64,000 nt of DNA from an uncultured Clostridium sp. (GTDB taxonomy: Bacteria; Bacillota; Clostridia; Oscillospirales; Acutalibacteraceae): assembly GCA_958422185.1 (NCBI GenBank), contig CATZNW010000001.1, positions 72,310 through 136,309 of the forward strand, read 5' to 3'. A program made the translations under genes and the position numbers. Positions 1 to 9,100 of the stretch are shown in pieces (the first letter of the stretch is position 1; the number at the start of each line of letters is the position of its first letter). Under the pieces are notes generated by a model, which was given only the letters and a program-made list of their open reading frames with translations, did no database searches and was not told the origin of the DNA.

Positions 1-465
1 TTCGGCCAATTTAAGGAATGGGCCTATGAAGACGGCCTTGACTGGATGCTGCTTGATTATGAAAAGCACAGAAAACTGCTTGCTTTTTCGAAAGAACTTA
101 ACCATTTTTATAAAAACCGCCCCGAATTTTGGGAAATCGATTACAGCTGGGAAGGTTTCAGCTGGATCTCCAGCGATGACAACGCAAATTCCACAATAGC
201 GTTTCGGAGAATAAGCAAATCCGGAAGCGAAATCATAGGAATATTCAACTTTACCCCAAACGAGCACAAGGAATACCGCATAGGCGTTCCGGAACCGGGA
301 ACATATAAAGTTATTTTTGATTCAAACCTTAAAAAATACGGCGGAAACAAAACAAGACTTTCAGGCACTTATAAAACCGCGAAAAAGCCGATGCACGGAT
401 TTGACCAGAGCATAGGAGTGAAACTCGGCGGCTTGAACGCGTTATTTATTGAAAAGTCCAAATAA
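1..465 (+). CDS. glgB: 1,4-alpha-glucan branching enzyme, C-terminal part (cut by window start)
   Basis: The reading frame is open from the first base and gives 154 residues ending in TAA. The visible part starts with FGQFKEW and DWMLLDYEKH, matching the end of the GH13 catalytic barrel of glycogen branching enzymes, and continues into the all-beta C-terminal domain with the family-typical run FRRISKSGSEIIGIFNFTP. Branching enzymes make alpha-1,6 branches in glycogen in the cytoplasm. The glgC start lies 14 bases after its stop, so it belongs to the same operon as glgC, glgD and glgA. The catalytic residues lie outside the window and cannot be judged. Confidence 0.9.
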   Translation, partial: FGQFKEWAYEDGLDWMLLDYEKHRKLLAFSKELNHFYKNRPEFWEIDYSWEGFSWISSDDNANSTIAFRRISKSGSEIIGIFNFTPNEHKEYRIGVPEPGTYKVIFDSNLKKYGGNKTRLSGTYKTAKKPMHGFDQSIGVKLGGLNALFIEKSK

Positions 466-479
466 GGAGGAATGTGTTT

Positions 480-1688
480 ATGGCACATAAATCAAACATT
501 GTTGCTATGCTGCTTGCCGGCGGGCAGGGCAGCAGACTAGGTGTTCTTACAAAGAACATTGCTAAGCCCGCGGTTCCGTACGGCGGAAATTACAGGATCA
601 TTGACTTCCCGCTTTCAAACTGCGTAAACAGCGGTATCTACACGGTCGGCGTGCTTACCCAGTATCAGCCTCTGGAACTCAATGATTATATAGGAAACGG
701 CCAGCCGTGGGATCTTGACAGGCAGAGCGGCGGCGTTCATGTGCTTTCTCCTTATGAGGCAATAGGCAGCAAGGAATGGTACAAGGGCACGGCAAACGCC
801 ATTTATCAGAACATAAACTTTATTGAAAAATATGATCCGGAGTATGTTGTTGTGCTTTCCGGCGACCATATCTATAAAATGAATTATGCAAAAATGGTTG
901 ACTTTCACGAGAAAAACAATGCTGACTGCACTATTGCAGTTCTTGAAGTGCCGTGGGAGGAAGCCTCGCGTTTCGGAATACTTGCAACGGATGAAAACAA
1001 CAAGATCTTTGAATTCGCCGAAAAACCTGCCGAGCCTAAATCAAATAAAGCGTCCATGGGCGTTTACGTTTTCAGCTGGGACAAGTTGAAAAAATATCTT
1101 GTTCAGGACGAAAATACACCGGGATCTTCAAACGATTTCGGAAAAAACATTATTCCTACAATGCTTGACGCCGGCGAAAGAATGTTTGCATTTCCGTTTG
1201 AGGGTTACTGGAAAGACGTTGGCACGATAGATTCCCTTTGGGAAGCGAACCTTGATATCATTAACCCGAACGTTGACCTTGATCTGAGCGACCCGAGCTG
1301 GAAGATATACAGCCGTAACCCCGTAAGTCCGCCGCACTATATCGGAAAGACGGCAAAGGTTGAATTATCCTCCGTTTCCGAAGGGTGTGAAATTGAGGGC
1401 AGCGTAGACTACAGCGTTATTTCAAGCAACGTAAGGATCGAAGAGAACGCAGACATACGATACAGCGTTATTATGCCGGGCGCGGTCATCAAGAAAGGTG
1501 CAAAGGTATATTACTCCATAGTTGCCGAAAACGCTGTTATAGAAGAGGGCGCCCAGGTGGGCGAGATACCCGAACTGCTGCAAAACCCCGAGGACTGGGG
1601 AGTTGCCGTTGTTGGATCGGGTGCAACCGTTAAAAGCGATTCCAAAGTGGAGCCGGGCGCAATGATAGAATCCGGCAGGGAGGTGTGA
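480..1688 (+). CDS. glgC: glucose-1-phosphate adenylyltransferase catalytic subunit
   Basis: Makes ADP-glucose from glucose-1-phosphate and ATP, the committed step of bacterial glycogen synthesis. The nucleotidyltransferase signature AGGQGSRLG is at residues 13-21, followed by the substrate motif FPLSN and a C-terminal left-handed beta-helix of hexapeptide repeats from about residue 290. The 402-residue length is normal for the family. I chose the ATG at 480: the ribosome site AAGGAGG (464-470) is 9 bases away, whereas the in-frame GTG at 474 is only 3 bases from it. The stop overlaps the ribosome site region of glgD, so the two are translationally close, as expected for subunits of a GlgC/GlgD heteromer. 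Confidence 0.96.
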   Translation: MAHKSNIVAMLLAGGQGSRLGVLTKNIAKPAVPYGGNYRIIDFPLSNCVNSGIYTVGVLTQYQPLELNDYIGNGQPWDLDRQSGGVHVLSPYEAIGSKEWYKGTANAIYQNINFIEKYDPEYVVVLSGDHIYKMNYAKMVDFHEKNNADCTIAVLEVPWEEASRFGILATDENNKIFEFAEKPAEPKSNKASMGVYVFSWDKLKKYLVQDENTPGSSNDFGKNIIPTMLDAGERMFAFPFEGYWKDVGTIDSLWEANLDIINPNVDLDLSDPSWKIYSRNPVSPPHYIGKTAKVELSSVSEGCEIEGSVDYSVISSNVRIEENADIRYSVIMPGAVIKKGAKVYYSIVAENAVIEEGAQVGEIPELLQNPEDWGVAVVGSGATVKSDSKVEPGAMIESGREV

Positions 1689-1690
1689 GC

Positions 1691-2815
1691 ATGAACGGAA
1701 AAAAAGTGTTGGGAATGATCTTTGCAAACATCCATGAAGGCACGTTAGACAGCCTAACTGCTATGAGAACGATGGGATCCGTTCCCTTTTGCTCAAGATA
1801 CAGGCTTATTGATTTTCCGCTTTCAAACATGGTGGAGAGCGGAGTTACAAAAGTGGGCGTCATCACAAACGCGAATTTCCAGTCCCTTATGGACCATGTG
1901 GGCACAGGTAAGCCGTGGGACCTCAGCAGAAAGAATGACGGACTATTTATTTTGCCGCCCTTCAACGTTGGCAGCGCGACTATGTGGGGCAACAGAATTG
2001 ACGCTATTTACGGCAATATGGGCTTTCTTGAGCAGAGCAACCAGACATATGTGGTTATGTGCGACTGCAACAATGTGCTGTCGCTTGATTATGAGGCGCT
2101 TTTTGACAGACACGAGGAAAGCGGCGCAGATATAACGGTTGTTGGCGTTAAGGCTCCGATGCCGGATAAAATTGGTTCCATTCTTTGCTTTGACAAGGTT
2201 GAGGAAGACGGGCGCATTACGGAAATGAGCCTCGACAGACATGACGAAGCTGAGATCTTCCACAGCGTAAACATAGTCATAATGAAAAAATATCTGCTTG
2301 AATCCCTGATCACGACCGCTCATTCAAAAAATGAGATCTCTTTTCAGAGAAATGTGCTCATGGCAAACGCTAAAAGCCTTAAAATCTACGCTTATGACGC
2401 TACGGATTCGTTCGTTGGCACTATTTCCAGCATTCAGGCTTACTACGATGTTTCCATGAAGCTGCTGGAAAAGGACAACAGGGATAAACTGTTCAGCAAA
2501 AACTTTCCCATCTATACAAAGGAAAGGGACGATATGCCGGCACTTTACGGAGCAGAATCCCAGCTCAGGAATTCCCTTGTGGCGGACGGCTGTATAATTG
2601 AAGGAACCGTTGAAAACTCCATAATTTTTAAAGGCGCCAAAATAGGAAAAGGCGCCGTTGTAAAAAATTCTATTCTTATGCAGGATACCGTAGTAGGCGA
2701 AAATTCCTCTCTCAGCTATGTTATTGCAGATAAAAACGTGAACATCAAAAACGGCGTGGAGCTTTCAGGCGCTCCCACCTTCCCTGTTACCCTGAGCAAG
2801 GGAACAAGGATTTAA
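1691..2815 (+). CDS. glgD: glucose-1-phosphate adenylyltransferase regulatory subunit
   Basis: GlgC paralogue of 374 residues. Where GlgC has AGGQGSRLG, this protein has MIFANIHEGTLDSL, so the phosphate-binding glycine loop is gone; this is the normal state of GlgD, known in Firmicutes as the non-catalytic partner that modulates GlgC. The rest of the fold is kept (CSRYRLIDFPLSN, and beta-helix repeats with KGAKIGKGAVV near the end). The ATG at 1691 is preferred over the GTG at 1685 because AGGGAGG sits at 1678-1684. It lies 2 bases after the glgC stop and 19 bases before glgA, inside the glycogen operon. Confidence 0.95.
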   Translation: MNGKKVLGMIFANIHEGTLDSLTAMRTMGSVPFCSRYRLIDFPLSNMVESGVTKVGVITNANFQSLMDHVGTGKPWDLSRKNDGLFILPPFNVGSATMWGNRIDAIYGNMGFLEQSNQTYVVMCDCNNVLSLDYEALFDRHEESGADITVVGVKAPMPDKIGSILCFDKVEEDGRITEMSLDRHDEAEIFHSVNIVIMKKYLLESLITTAHSKNEISFQRNVLMANAKSLKIYAYDATDSFVGTISSIQAYYDVSMKLLEKDNRDKLFSKNFPIYTKERDDMPALYGAESQLRNSLVADGCIIEGTVENSIIFKGAKIGKGAVVKNSILMQDTVVGENSSLSYVIADKNVNIKNGVELSGAPTFPVTLSKGTRI

Positions 2816-2834
2816 GATTCGGGAGGTAAGATTT

Positions 2835-4256
2835 ATGAAAGTTTTATACGCCGCATCCGAGGCGAACCCGTTTATGGCCTCCGGCGGTCTTGGAGACGTT
2901 GCCGGCTCTCTGCCGATCGCGCTCAGGAAAAGACTTATAGGCTGCCGCGTTGTTATGCCGCTTTATGATTCAATAAAGCAGGAATATAAGGACAAAATGA
3001 AATTCATAACGTCCATCTCCGTGCCCGTGAGCTGGAGAAGGCAGTACTGCGGCATTTTTGAAACAAAACTTAACGGTGTAATATTCTATTTTCTGGACAA
3101 TCAATACTATTTTAAACGGGACGGGATCTACGGCCATTATGACGACGCAGAAAGATTTGCTTTTTTCGCAAGAGCTGTCCTTGAGATCATACCCGCGATC
3201 GACTGGAAACCGGATATAATCCACTGCAATGACTGGCAGACTGCTCTTACACCGCTTTATTACAGCTGCTACTATGCAACAAGAATGGGATATGAAAATA
3301 TAAAGACTGTTTTTACTATCCACAATATACAATATCAGGGCAAATACGGAAACGAACTGCTTGAGGACGTGCTTGGAATAGGCCCTGAGCATTACGACCT
3401 GATCCAGTATGACGGGCTTGTAAACTTTATGAAAGCGGGGATCGAGTGCGCGAACAAAGTTACGACCGTTTCCCCGACTTATGCCAAAGAAATTCTTGAC
3501 CCTTGGTACTCATACGGACTTGATCCGATACTGAATCAGCGCTCCTGGAAACTGTGCGGTATATTAAACGGCATTGATACGGACAGCTATGACCCGCAGA
3601 CTGACACAGCTATCTGGGCAAACTACAATGCAGATGATTTTTCAAACAAGCAAAAAAACAAGGAAGAACTGCAGAAAACGATGGGGCTTGCAGTGCGCCC
3701 GGAAGTACCGCTTGTAGGTATAGTTACAAGGCTTGTGGGGCACAAGGGCGTGGATCTTATGCGTGAGGTACTTGAAAAAAGCCTTTGGGAAAGGGATATT
3801 CAGTATGTTGTTCTTGGATCAGGCGAATGGCAGTATGAAAGCTATTTCCGTGAACTGCATGACAAATATCCCGATAAAGTTGGTTTAAGACTTGGCTTTG
3901 TGCCGGATCTTGCAAGAAAGATCTATGCCGGCGCGGATATGTTCCTTATGCCCAGCAAAAGTGAGCCGTGCGGACTTTCGCAGATGGTTGCGCTGCGCTA
4001 CGGAACACTGCCGATCGTCCGCGAGACCGGCGGCCTCAGGGATTCCGTTTCCGACTGCGGCGACGGTGAGGGCAACGGCTTTACGTTTAAAACATATGAC
4101 GCTTATGATATGCTTGGCGCTATCTACAGGGCTGTGGACGCATATAATAACAAGGAATACTGGCCTACGCTTGTTGAGCGCGCGCTGCGCTGCGATATGA
4201 GCTGGGGCAAATCCGCAAACGAATATATTAAAATGTATAAATCGCTGCTGAAATAA
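2835..4256 (+). CDS. glgA: glycogen synthase (ADP-glucose, GT5)
   Basis: Transfers glucose from ADP-glucose to the growing alpha-1,4 glucan. The 473-residue length and both Rossmann halves are typical of GT5. The N-terminal loop reads ASGGLGDVAGSLP; the lysine of the classic KxGGL loop is serine here, a variant I recall from clostridial homologues. The C-terminal half has the conserved PSKSEPCGLSQ block near residue 375 and ETGGLRDSV. Ribosome site GGGAGGT precedes ATG 2835. It is the last gene of the glg operon and is followed directly by a strong hairpin terminator. Confidence 0.96.
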   Translation: MKVLYAASEANPFMASGGLGDVAGSLPIALRKRLIGCRVVMPLYDSIKQEYKDKMKFITSISVPVSWRRQYCGIFETKLNGVIFYFLDNQYYFKRDGIYGHYDDAERFAFFARAVLEIIPAIDWKPDIIHCNDWQTALTPLYYSCYYATRMGYENIKTVFTIHNIQYQGKYGNELLEDVLGIGPEHYDLIQYDGLVNFMKAGIECANKVTTVSPTYAKEILDPWYSYGLDPILNQRSWKLCGILNGIDTDSYDPQTDTAIWANYNADDFSNKQKNKEELQKTMGLAVRPEVPLVGIVTRLVGHKGVDLMREVLEKSLWERDIQYVVLGSGEWQYESYFRELHDKYPDKVGLRLGFVPDLARKIYAGADMFLMPSKSEPCGLSQMVALRYGTLPIVRETGGLRDSVSDCGDGEGNGFTFKTYDAYDMLGAIYRAVDAYNNKEYWPTLVERALRCDMSWGKSANEYIKMYKSLLK

Positions 4257-4263
4257 CAGTATA

Positions 4264-4304
4264 AAAAATGCCTGTTTCTGTTTTAAACAGAAACAGGCAT
4301 TTTT
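4264..4304. terminator. bidirectional intrinsic terminator between glgA and the HxlR gene
   Basis: A perfect 13-base stem (ATGCCTGTTTCTG and its complement) around a TTTTAAA loop, with A runs on one side and T runs on the other. It can end both glgA (+) and the converging HxlR gene (-). Confidence 0.9.
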
Positions 4305-4329
4305 GTTTTCGGCTTGTTTATTAGATTTA

Positions 4330-4662
4330 TTACAATCTGTTCTGTTCGTCCCAGTCGCACATCATATCAAGGATAGGGATAAGCGACTTGCCGCGTTCGG
4401 TAAGGCTATACTCCACTTTTGGCGGGATTTGGGGATATTCTTTGCGGTCAACAAGTTTATCCGCCTCCAGTTCTTTTAAAGTGGAACTCAGTGTTTTATA
4501 GGAAATGGAGCCAATATACTTTTTCATTTCATTAAAGCGCACAACGCCGAAACGCATCAACGTATAAAGGATCGTCATTTTATATTTGCCGTTTATTAAT
4601 GACAGGGTATAACTGAACCCCGTTTCTCCAAGATACTCATCTGAAATGCAGTTGCCATTCAT
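4330..4662 (-). CDS. HxlR family winged-helix regulator
   Basis: The 110-residue protein has the HxlR signature: GKYKMTILYTLMRFGVVRFNE, then the recognition-helix region SISYKTLSSTLKELEADKLVDRKEY and the wing PPKVEYSLTERGKSL. HxlR proteins are small dimeric repressors that often sense electrophiles, quinones or disulfide stress. The cysteine near the N-terminus (residue 5) is a candidate sensor, as in several relatives, but this is inference. It diverges from the two flavodoxin-fold genes at 4809 and 5372, the usual target type for HxlR members. Ribosome site AAAGGAGAG stands 9 bases before ATG 4662. A palindrome at 4705-4727 is a likely operator. Confidence 0.88.
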   Translation of the reverse strand: MNGNCISDEYLGETGFSYTLSLINGKYKMTILYTLMRFGVVRFNEMKKYIGSISYKTLSSTLKELEADKLVDRKEYPQIPPKVEYSLTERGKSLIPILDMMCDWDEQNRL

Positions 4663-4704
4663 ATTACTAACTCTCCTTTAGTATGGTATATAACTTATAT
4701 GTTA

Positions 4705-4727
4705 GTACTGCACTTAAATGTGCGTAC
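4705..4727. promoter_or_regulatory. candidate HxlR operator
   Basis: Arms GTACTGCAC (4705-4713) and GTGCGTAC (4720-4727) flank TTAAAT; they are complementary except for one extra base. It is the only clear dyad in the 146-base divergent interval, so it is well placed to control both directions. The protein-site pairing is inferred. Confidence 0.5.
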
Positions 4728-4808
4728 TTGTTTTTTATTATCATACAAGTTATGGTTATATTGTAAAATGCGGAAAAAGTCAATTCCGCAAAGGATGGAG
4801 AAATTCAA

Positions 4809-5354
4809 ATGGGCAAAAAAATCGTTGTAATTACAGGCAGTCCGCGCAAAGGCGGAAACAGTTTTGCGATGACGGACGCTTTTATCAGCGCTGCCGAGTC
4901 CAGAGGGCACACCGTTAAAAGATTTGACGCCGCCATGATGAAAATAGGCAGCTGCCACGCATGCGAGACCTGCTTTTCAACCGGAAAGGCCTGCTCTTTT
5001 GACGATGATTTCAACCTGATTGCGCCGGAAATCCTTGACGCTGACGTGATCGTATTTTCAACTCCTGTGTACTGGTACTCGATACCGTCACAGATCAAGG
5101 GCGTAATTGACCGGATCTATTCCCTGGTTATCGGCGGAAAAGACATTGCCGGCAAAGGATGCGCGCTGATCGCCTGCTGCGAGGAAGAGGATATGACAGT
5201 GCTGGACGGTGTTCGCGTTCCGATAGAGAGGACTGTCGCCCTTAACAAATGGCATATGGTAGGCGAAGTTCTTGTGCCCGGTGTTTTGAACAAGGGAGAT
5301 ATCGATAAGACGAACGGCCGCAAAATGGCGGCAGATCTTGCTGAAAAGATTTAG
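4809..5354 (+). CDS. iron-sulfur flavoprotein-like NAD(P)H-dependent oxidoreductase
   Basis: A 181-residue flavodoxin-fold protein of the NADPH-dependent FMN reductase family. The FMN phosphate loop is TGSPRKGGNS (residues 9-18) and the aromatic flavin-contact segment is TPVYWYSIPSQIKGVIDRIYSL. Cysteines 49, 52, 55 and 62 (CHACETCFSTGKAC) match the compact C-x2-C-x2-C-x4-7-C motif known from Isf-type iron-sulfur flavoproteins, so it may bind a 4Fe-4S cluster besides FMN. Such proteins pass electrons to small oxidants or quinones in anaerobes. It forms a two-gene unit with the paralogue at 5372 and is probably repressed by the divergent HxlR protein. Confidence 0.87.
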   Translation: MGKKIVVITGSPRKGGNSFAMTDAFISAAESRGHTVKRFDAAMMKIGSCHACETCFSTGKACSFDDDFNLIAPEILDADVIVFSTPVYWYSIPSQIKGVIDRIYSLVIGGKDIAGKGCALIACCEEEDMTVLDGVRVPIERTVALNKWHMVGEVLVPGVLNKGDIDKTNGRKMAADLAEKI

Positions 5355-5371
5355 GGTAACGGAGGACGCAT

Positions 5372-5920
5372 ATGAGCAAAATAGTTATATTAAACGGCAG
5401 CCCGCGCAAAAGCGGAAATACTTCCGCACTTGTAAAAGCCTTTTCAGATGGCGCTGAGAGTGCGGGAAACAGCGTAACGGAATTTTTTATAGACTGTATG
5501 GACATTCACGGCTGCAAAGGCTGTTTCGGCGGAAACAGCGCGCGTGAATGCCCCTGCGTCCAAAAAGACGATATGAGCGAAATATACCCTGCTGTTAAGG
5601 AATGTGACGTTGTGGTTTTTGCAACACCGCTTTACTACTGGAATATGAGCGGACAGATAAGAACGGTCATTGACAGGCTCTTCGCACTTGAAGAGGGCGG
5701 AGAAAATTTACTTAGAGGCAACGGGCGCTCCTGTGCCCTGCTTATGGCAGCAGAGGGAAACGGCTTTGACGATGTTGCGCTTTATTACAGCCATCTTGCC
5801 GCGCATTTGCGCTGGAAAGATCTTGGCAGTGTGCTTGCAGGCGGAAACGGCGATATAGGAGATATAAAAGGCAAACCGGAACTGCAAAAAGCATACGACC
5901 TTGGCAGGTCAATAAAATAA
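5372..5920 (+). CDS. flavodoxin-fold NAD(P)H-dependent oxidoreductase
   Basis: Tandem paralogue of the upstream gene (182 residues). The FMN loop NGSPRKSGNTS is at residues 8-18 and the flavin-side segment is TPLYYWNMSGQIRTVIDRLFAL. The cysteine region differs: GCKGCFGGNSARECPC has C-x2-C-x8-C-x-C spacing and lacks the first cysteine pair of the Isf motif, so cluster binding is less certain. The gap from the upstream stop is 17 bases with a GGAGG ribosome site, so the two are cotranscribed. Substrate unknown; azoreductase- or quinone-reductase-like activity is the usual guess for this family. Confidence 0.85.
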   Translation: MSKIVILNGSPRKSGNTSALVKAFSDGAESAGNSVTEFFIDCMDIHGCKGCFGGNSARECPCVQKDDMSEIYPAVKECDVVVFATPLYYWNMSGQIRTVIDRLFALEEGGENLLRGNGRSCALLMAAEGNGFDDVALYYSHLAAHLRWKDLGSVLAGGNGDIGDIKGKPELQKAYDLGRSIK

Positions 5921-5940
5921 ATAAATTTCTTCTCATTGCC

Positions 5941-5982
5941 AAAAGACCCGAAGCGGTAACAAACCGTTCCGGGCCTTTTTTC
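5941..5982. terminator. terminator between the flavoprotein pair and tex
   Basis: Arms 5941-5957 and 5963-5979 pair with a few wobbles around AACAA. Six T follow on the plus strand and TCTTTT on the minus strand, so it can stop both converging units. Confidence 0.8.
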
Positions 5983-5991
5983 TTATATATG

Positions 5992-8133
5992 TCATTCCGG
6001 TTTCTTCATCGTAAGAGAAATACGTTTTTTGGCAGGTTCCACTGAAATCACCCAAACGGTTACGATCTGCCCCACCTTAAGCACCTCGGACGGGTGCCTG
6101 ATAAATCTGTTGGAGATCTGGGAGATATGCACAAGCCCGTCCTGATGCACGCCTATATCCACGAACGCGCCGAAATCTATCACATTTCTTACCGTGCCTT
6201 TCAGTTCCATTCCGGGTTTCAGATCTTCCATGCTCATAACATCGGTCCTGAGCATCGGCGCGGGCAGTTCCTCACGAGGATCCCTGCCCGGTCTGCTGAT
6301 CTCTGAAACGATATCGGCAAGGGTTGGCTCGCCCGTTTTGAGTTCTTCGGCAAGATCCTTTATACCGCGTGCTTTAACCGTTGCCGTAAGCTGTGTAATA
6401 TTGCCGTTTGCGACGTCTTTTTTTGAAACGCCGCAGAGTTTCAGCAGCCTTTCGGCGATCTCGTATGATTCGGGGTGAACCGCAGTGTTATCAAGCACAT
6501 TTTCTCCGCCGTGTATTCTTAAAAACCCGGCGCACTGTTCATAAGCTTTCGGGCCCAGTTTTGGCACTTTCAAGAGCTGCTTTCTTGAAGTAAACGCACC
6601 GTTTTCCTCTCTGTATCTTACAATATTTTCCGCAACTGCCGACGATACGCCCGAAACCCGCTGCAAAAGCGACGGCGAAGCGGTATTGAGATCTACTCCA
6701 ACTGAGTTTACGCAGTCCTCAACAACAGCATCCAACGCGTGATTCAGTTCCTTTTGAGGCATATCGTGCTGATACTGCCCCACCCCGATTGACTTGGGAT
6801 CTATTTTAACGAGTTCAGCAAGCGGATCCTGAAGCCTTCTTGCAATGGAAACTGCCGAGCGAAGTGAAACATCATACTGGGGAAACTCCTGCGCAGCGAG
6901 CTTGGACGCGGAATATACCGAAGCTCCTGCCTCGCTTACTACCATATAGGTTATGCCGCAATCCAGCTCTTTGATCACTTCTGCGGCGAATACTTCCGTC
7001 TCGTGCGAAGCCGTACCGTTTCCGACAGCAAACATTTTTACTCCGTATTTGCGCACAAGATCTTTTATTATTTTCTTGGCCTCTTCCATCTTGCTGTGAG
7101 GCGGAGCACAATATATAACGGCCGTATCGAGCACCTTGCCGGTTTCATCAACAACGGCAACCTTACATCCCGTGCGGTAGCCGGGATCAAGACCGATTGT
7201 GACCCTGCCGCGAACCGGCGGCTGCATAAGTAACTGCGCAGTGTTTTTGGCAAAAACCTTGATCGCATCCCCGCTTGCGCGGGCGGTCAGATCATTTCTG
7301 ATCTCCCGTTCGGTGGCCGGAAAAACAAGGCGTGAATAGGAATCTTCCGCCGCCCTGCGGACAAGGGCGGACGAGGCGTTTGAACCGTTTACATAAAGCC
7401 CCGTAAGCACGCTCATTCCTATCTCTTTATCCAGTTCTATGTTTACTTTAAGTATGTTTTCCTTTTCACCGCGGTTAACGGCAAGGATCCTGTGATTCGC
7501 AATTTTAGAAACGGGCTCCGAATAATCCGCATAATTCTCATAAACGCCCAGATCTTCCGCCGAGCCTCTAACAGCAACGACTCCGTGGGCGCGCAGCATA
7601 TATCTGAGCTGACGGCGTATATTCGCGTCATCGGAAATGATCTCAGCGATAATATCGCAGGCACCGTTTACGGCGTCCTCGGCATCGGGAACTTCTTCGC
7701 TTATATAATCCTGCGCAGCGCTGTACGGGTCAAAATCATCGTTCTGATTTAGTATCCCGTCGGCAAGCGGCTGCAGACCTTTTGCCTTGGCAACAGAGGC
7801 CCTGGTTTTCCTTTTCGGTCTGTAAGGGCGGTAGATATCCTCCAGTTCCGTCAGAGTCCTGGCTCCGTCGATTGCCGCCAGAAGTTCATCCGTCATTGCA
7901 CCCTGCTCTGTTATGGAAGACGTTACCTTTTCCTTTTGCTCTTCAAGCGACCTTAAATAATCCAGCCTGTCGCTTATTGCGCGCAGTATCTGGTCATCAA
8001 GCGAGCCCGTTGCCTCCTTTCTGTAGCGAGCAATAAACGGAATGGTATTTCCGTCGTCAAGAAGTTTCACAGTATTTTCGATCTGGTGTGATCTGACATT
8101 AAATTCGTTTGCAAGAGTTTCAATTATGTTCAT
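5992..8133 (-). CDS. tex: Tex-family RNA-binding transcription accessory protein
   Basis: A 713-residue cytoplasmic nucleic-acid-binding protein with the standard Tex architecture: N-terminal helical Tex domain (NTIPFIARYRKEATGSLDD near residue 30), a YqgF/RNase H-like domain starting GLDPGYRTGCKVAVVD near 315, two helix-hairpin-helix units (NTASPSLLQRVSGV), and a C-terminal S1 domain (GTVRNVIDFGAFVDIG near 645). Full length for the family. Tex is linked to transcription and to toxin or virulence-gene expression in some bacteria; a general RNA-polymerase role is suspected. Its start is 4 bases after the corA stop, and the ribosome site is weak, so coupling to corA translation is likely. Confidence 0.95.
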   Translation of the reverse strand: MNIIETLANEFNVRSHQIENTVKLLDDGNTIPFIARYRKEATGSLDDQILRAISDRLDYLRSLEEQKEKVTSSITEQGAMTDELLAAIDGARTLTELEDIYRPYRPKRKTRASVAKAKGLQPLADGILNQNDDFDPYSAAQDYISEEVPDAEDAVNGACDIIAEIISDDANIRRQLRYMLRAHGVVAVRGSAEDLGVYENYADYSEPVSKIANHRILAVNRGEKENILKVNIELDKEIGMSVLTGLYVNGSNASSALVRRAAEDSYSRLVFPATEREIRNDLTARASGDAIKVFAKNTAQLLMQPPVRGRVTIGLDPGYRTGCKVAVVDETGKVLDTAVIYCAPPHSKMEEAKKIIKDLVRKYGVKMFAVGNGTASHETEVFAAEVIKELDCGITYMVVSEAGASVYSASKLAAQEFPQYDVSLRSAVSIARRLQDPLAELVKIDPKSIGVGQYQHDMPQKELNHALDAVVEDCVNSVGVDLNTASPSLLQRVSGVSSAVAENIVRYREENGAFTSRKQLLKVPKLGPKAYEQCAGFLRIHGGENVLDNTAVHPESYEIAERLLKLCGVSKKDVANGNITQLTATVKARGIKDLAEELKTGEPTLADIVSEISRPGRDPREELPAPMLRTDVMSMEDLKPGMELKGTVRNVIDFGAFVDIGVHQDGLVHISQISNRFIRHPSEVLKVGQIVTVWVISVEPAKKRISLTMKKPE

Positions 8134-8137
8134 AAAA

Positions 8138-9082
8138 TTAACCTATCCATTTTTTCTTTTTTCCTATAACGGCAAGCACTGCCACAACGATTACCGATAA
8201 CGCGATCACAAACACATAACCGTATTTCCACTGAAGCTCCGGCATATATTTGAAATTCATTCCGTACCAGCCCACAATAACCGTAAGCGGAAAGAAGATG
8301 GTTGAAACAACAGTGAATATCTGCATCGTATGATTTGTTTTAAGGTCTATAAACGACTGATACGCATCCTGAAGATGAACTACGGAGCCGCGAAGAAGTT
8401 CCACATCATCACGCAGGCGCACGGTTTTTTTAGTGAAGTTTGAGATATAGCGAAGATAATTCTCGTCAAAGATCTCGTTTTCATTATCTTCCAGCGCTTC
8501 GCCTATATCAATAAGCTGCTCGTAATAATTGCGCATAGACAGCAGTTCTTTTTTCATCTGCAGAAGATCAAGATTAAAATTATCGCCGGCATTGCCGTGA
8601 AGCACGATCTCTTCAAGCTTTGTGATCTCAAAACCCTTGTCCTCTATTGCCTTATTATCCTTATTGGTGAGGTTATCAAGAAAGGCATATATAAGCTTTT
8701 CAAGCGTTATGTTGATCGGCGAATACTTATCAAGGCAGGCCAGAAATTTATCCCTGGTTGAGCAGTCCTTATCCTGTACGTCAACAACAATAAGCAGATT
8801 TTTCTTGATGTATATTGCAATAATATCGCGTTCGCCGTTTACATCAAGCGCGTTTATAACGCTCATTTTCGTAAAGCAGTAATCATCATATACTTCCACA
8901 CCGAAGCGCGAATGAAAAAACATATTGCCTGATTTCACCGCATCCACAGTTGATGCGGAAAATCCGAATTTATCATAGATCCTGTCAAATTCCGCCGCTG
9001 TCACATATCCGGCGGTAACGTAATGGCTGTTTATCTCACTGACGTCAACCGTTGTAACCTCATCCTGAAACTGATAAAACAT
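8138..9082 (-). CDS. corA: CorA family magnesium/divalent cation channel
   Basis: A 314-residue protein with a large cytosolic N-terminal domain and two C-terminal membrane helices. The pore signature YGMNF is near residue 272, followed by the MPE loop, and the last helix ends with a basic KKKKW tail as in CorA. The long coiled stalk helix (KKELLSMRNYYEQLIDIGEAL and after) precedes the first membrane helix. CorA forms a pentamer that admits Mg2+. Ribosome site GGAGG before ATG 9082; the next gene, tex, follows within 5 bases. Confidence 0.94.
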   Translation of the reverse strand: MFYQFQDEVTTVDVSEINSHYVTAGYVTAAEFDRIYDKFGFSASTVDAVKSGNMFFHSRFGVEVYDDYCFTKMSVINALDVNGERDIIAIYIKKNLLIVVDVQDKDCSTRDKFLACLDKYSPINITLEKLIYAFLDNLTNKDNKAIEDKGFEITKLEEIVLHGNAGDNFNLDLLQMKKELLSMRNYYEQLIDIGEALEDNENEIFDENYLRYISNFTKKTVRLRDDVELLRGSVVHLQDAYQSFIDLKTNHTMQIFTVVSTIFFPLTVIVGWYGMNFKYMPELQWKYGYVFVIALSVIVVAVLAVIGKKKKWIG

Positions 9083-9100
9083 AGTTTACCTCCGCGCTTT

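Noticed and set aside
2835..2910. Loss of Lys in the GlgA KxGGL loop as inactivation
   Set aside because: The serine form is, to my knowledge, common in clostridial glycogen synthases and the rest of the site is intact.
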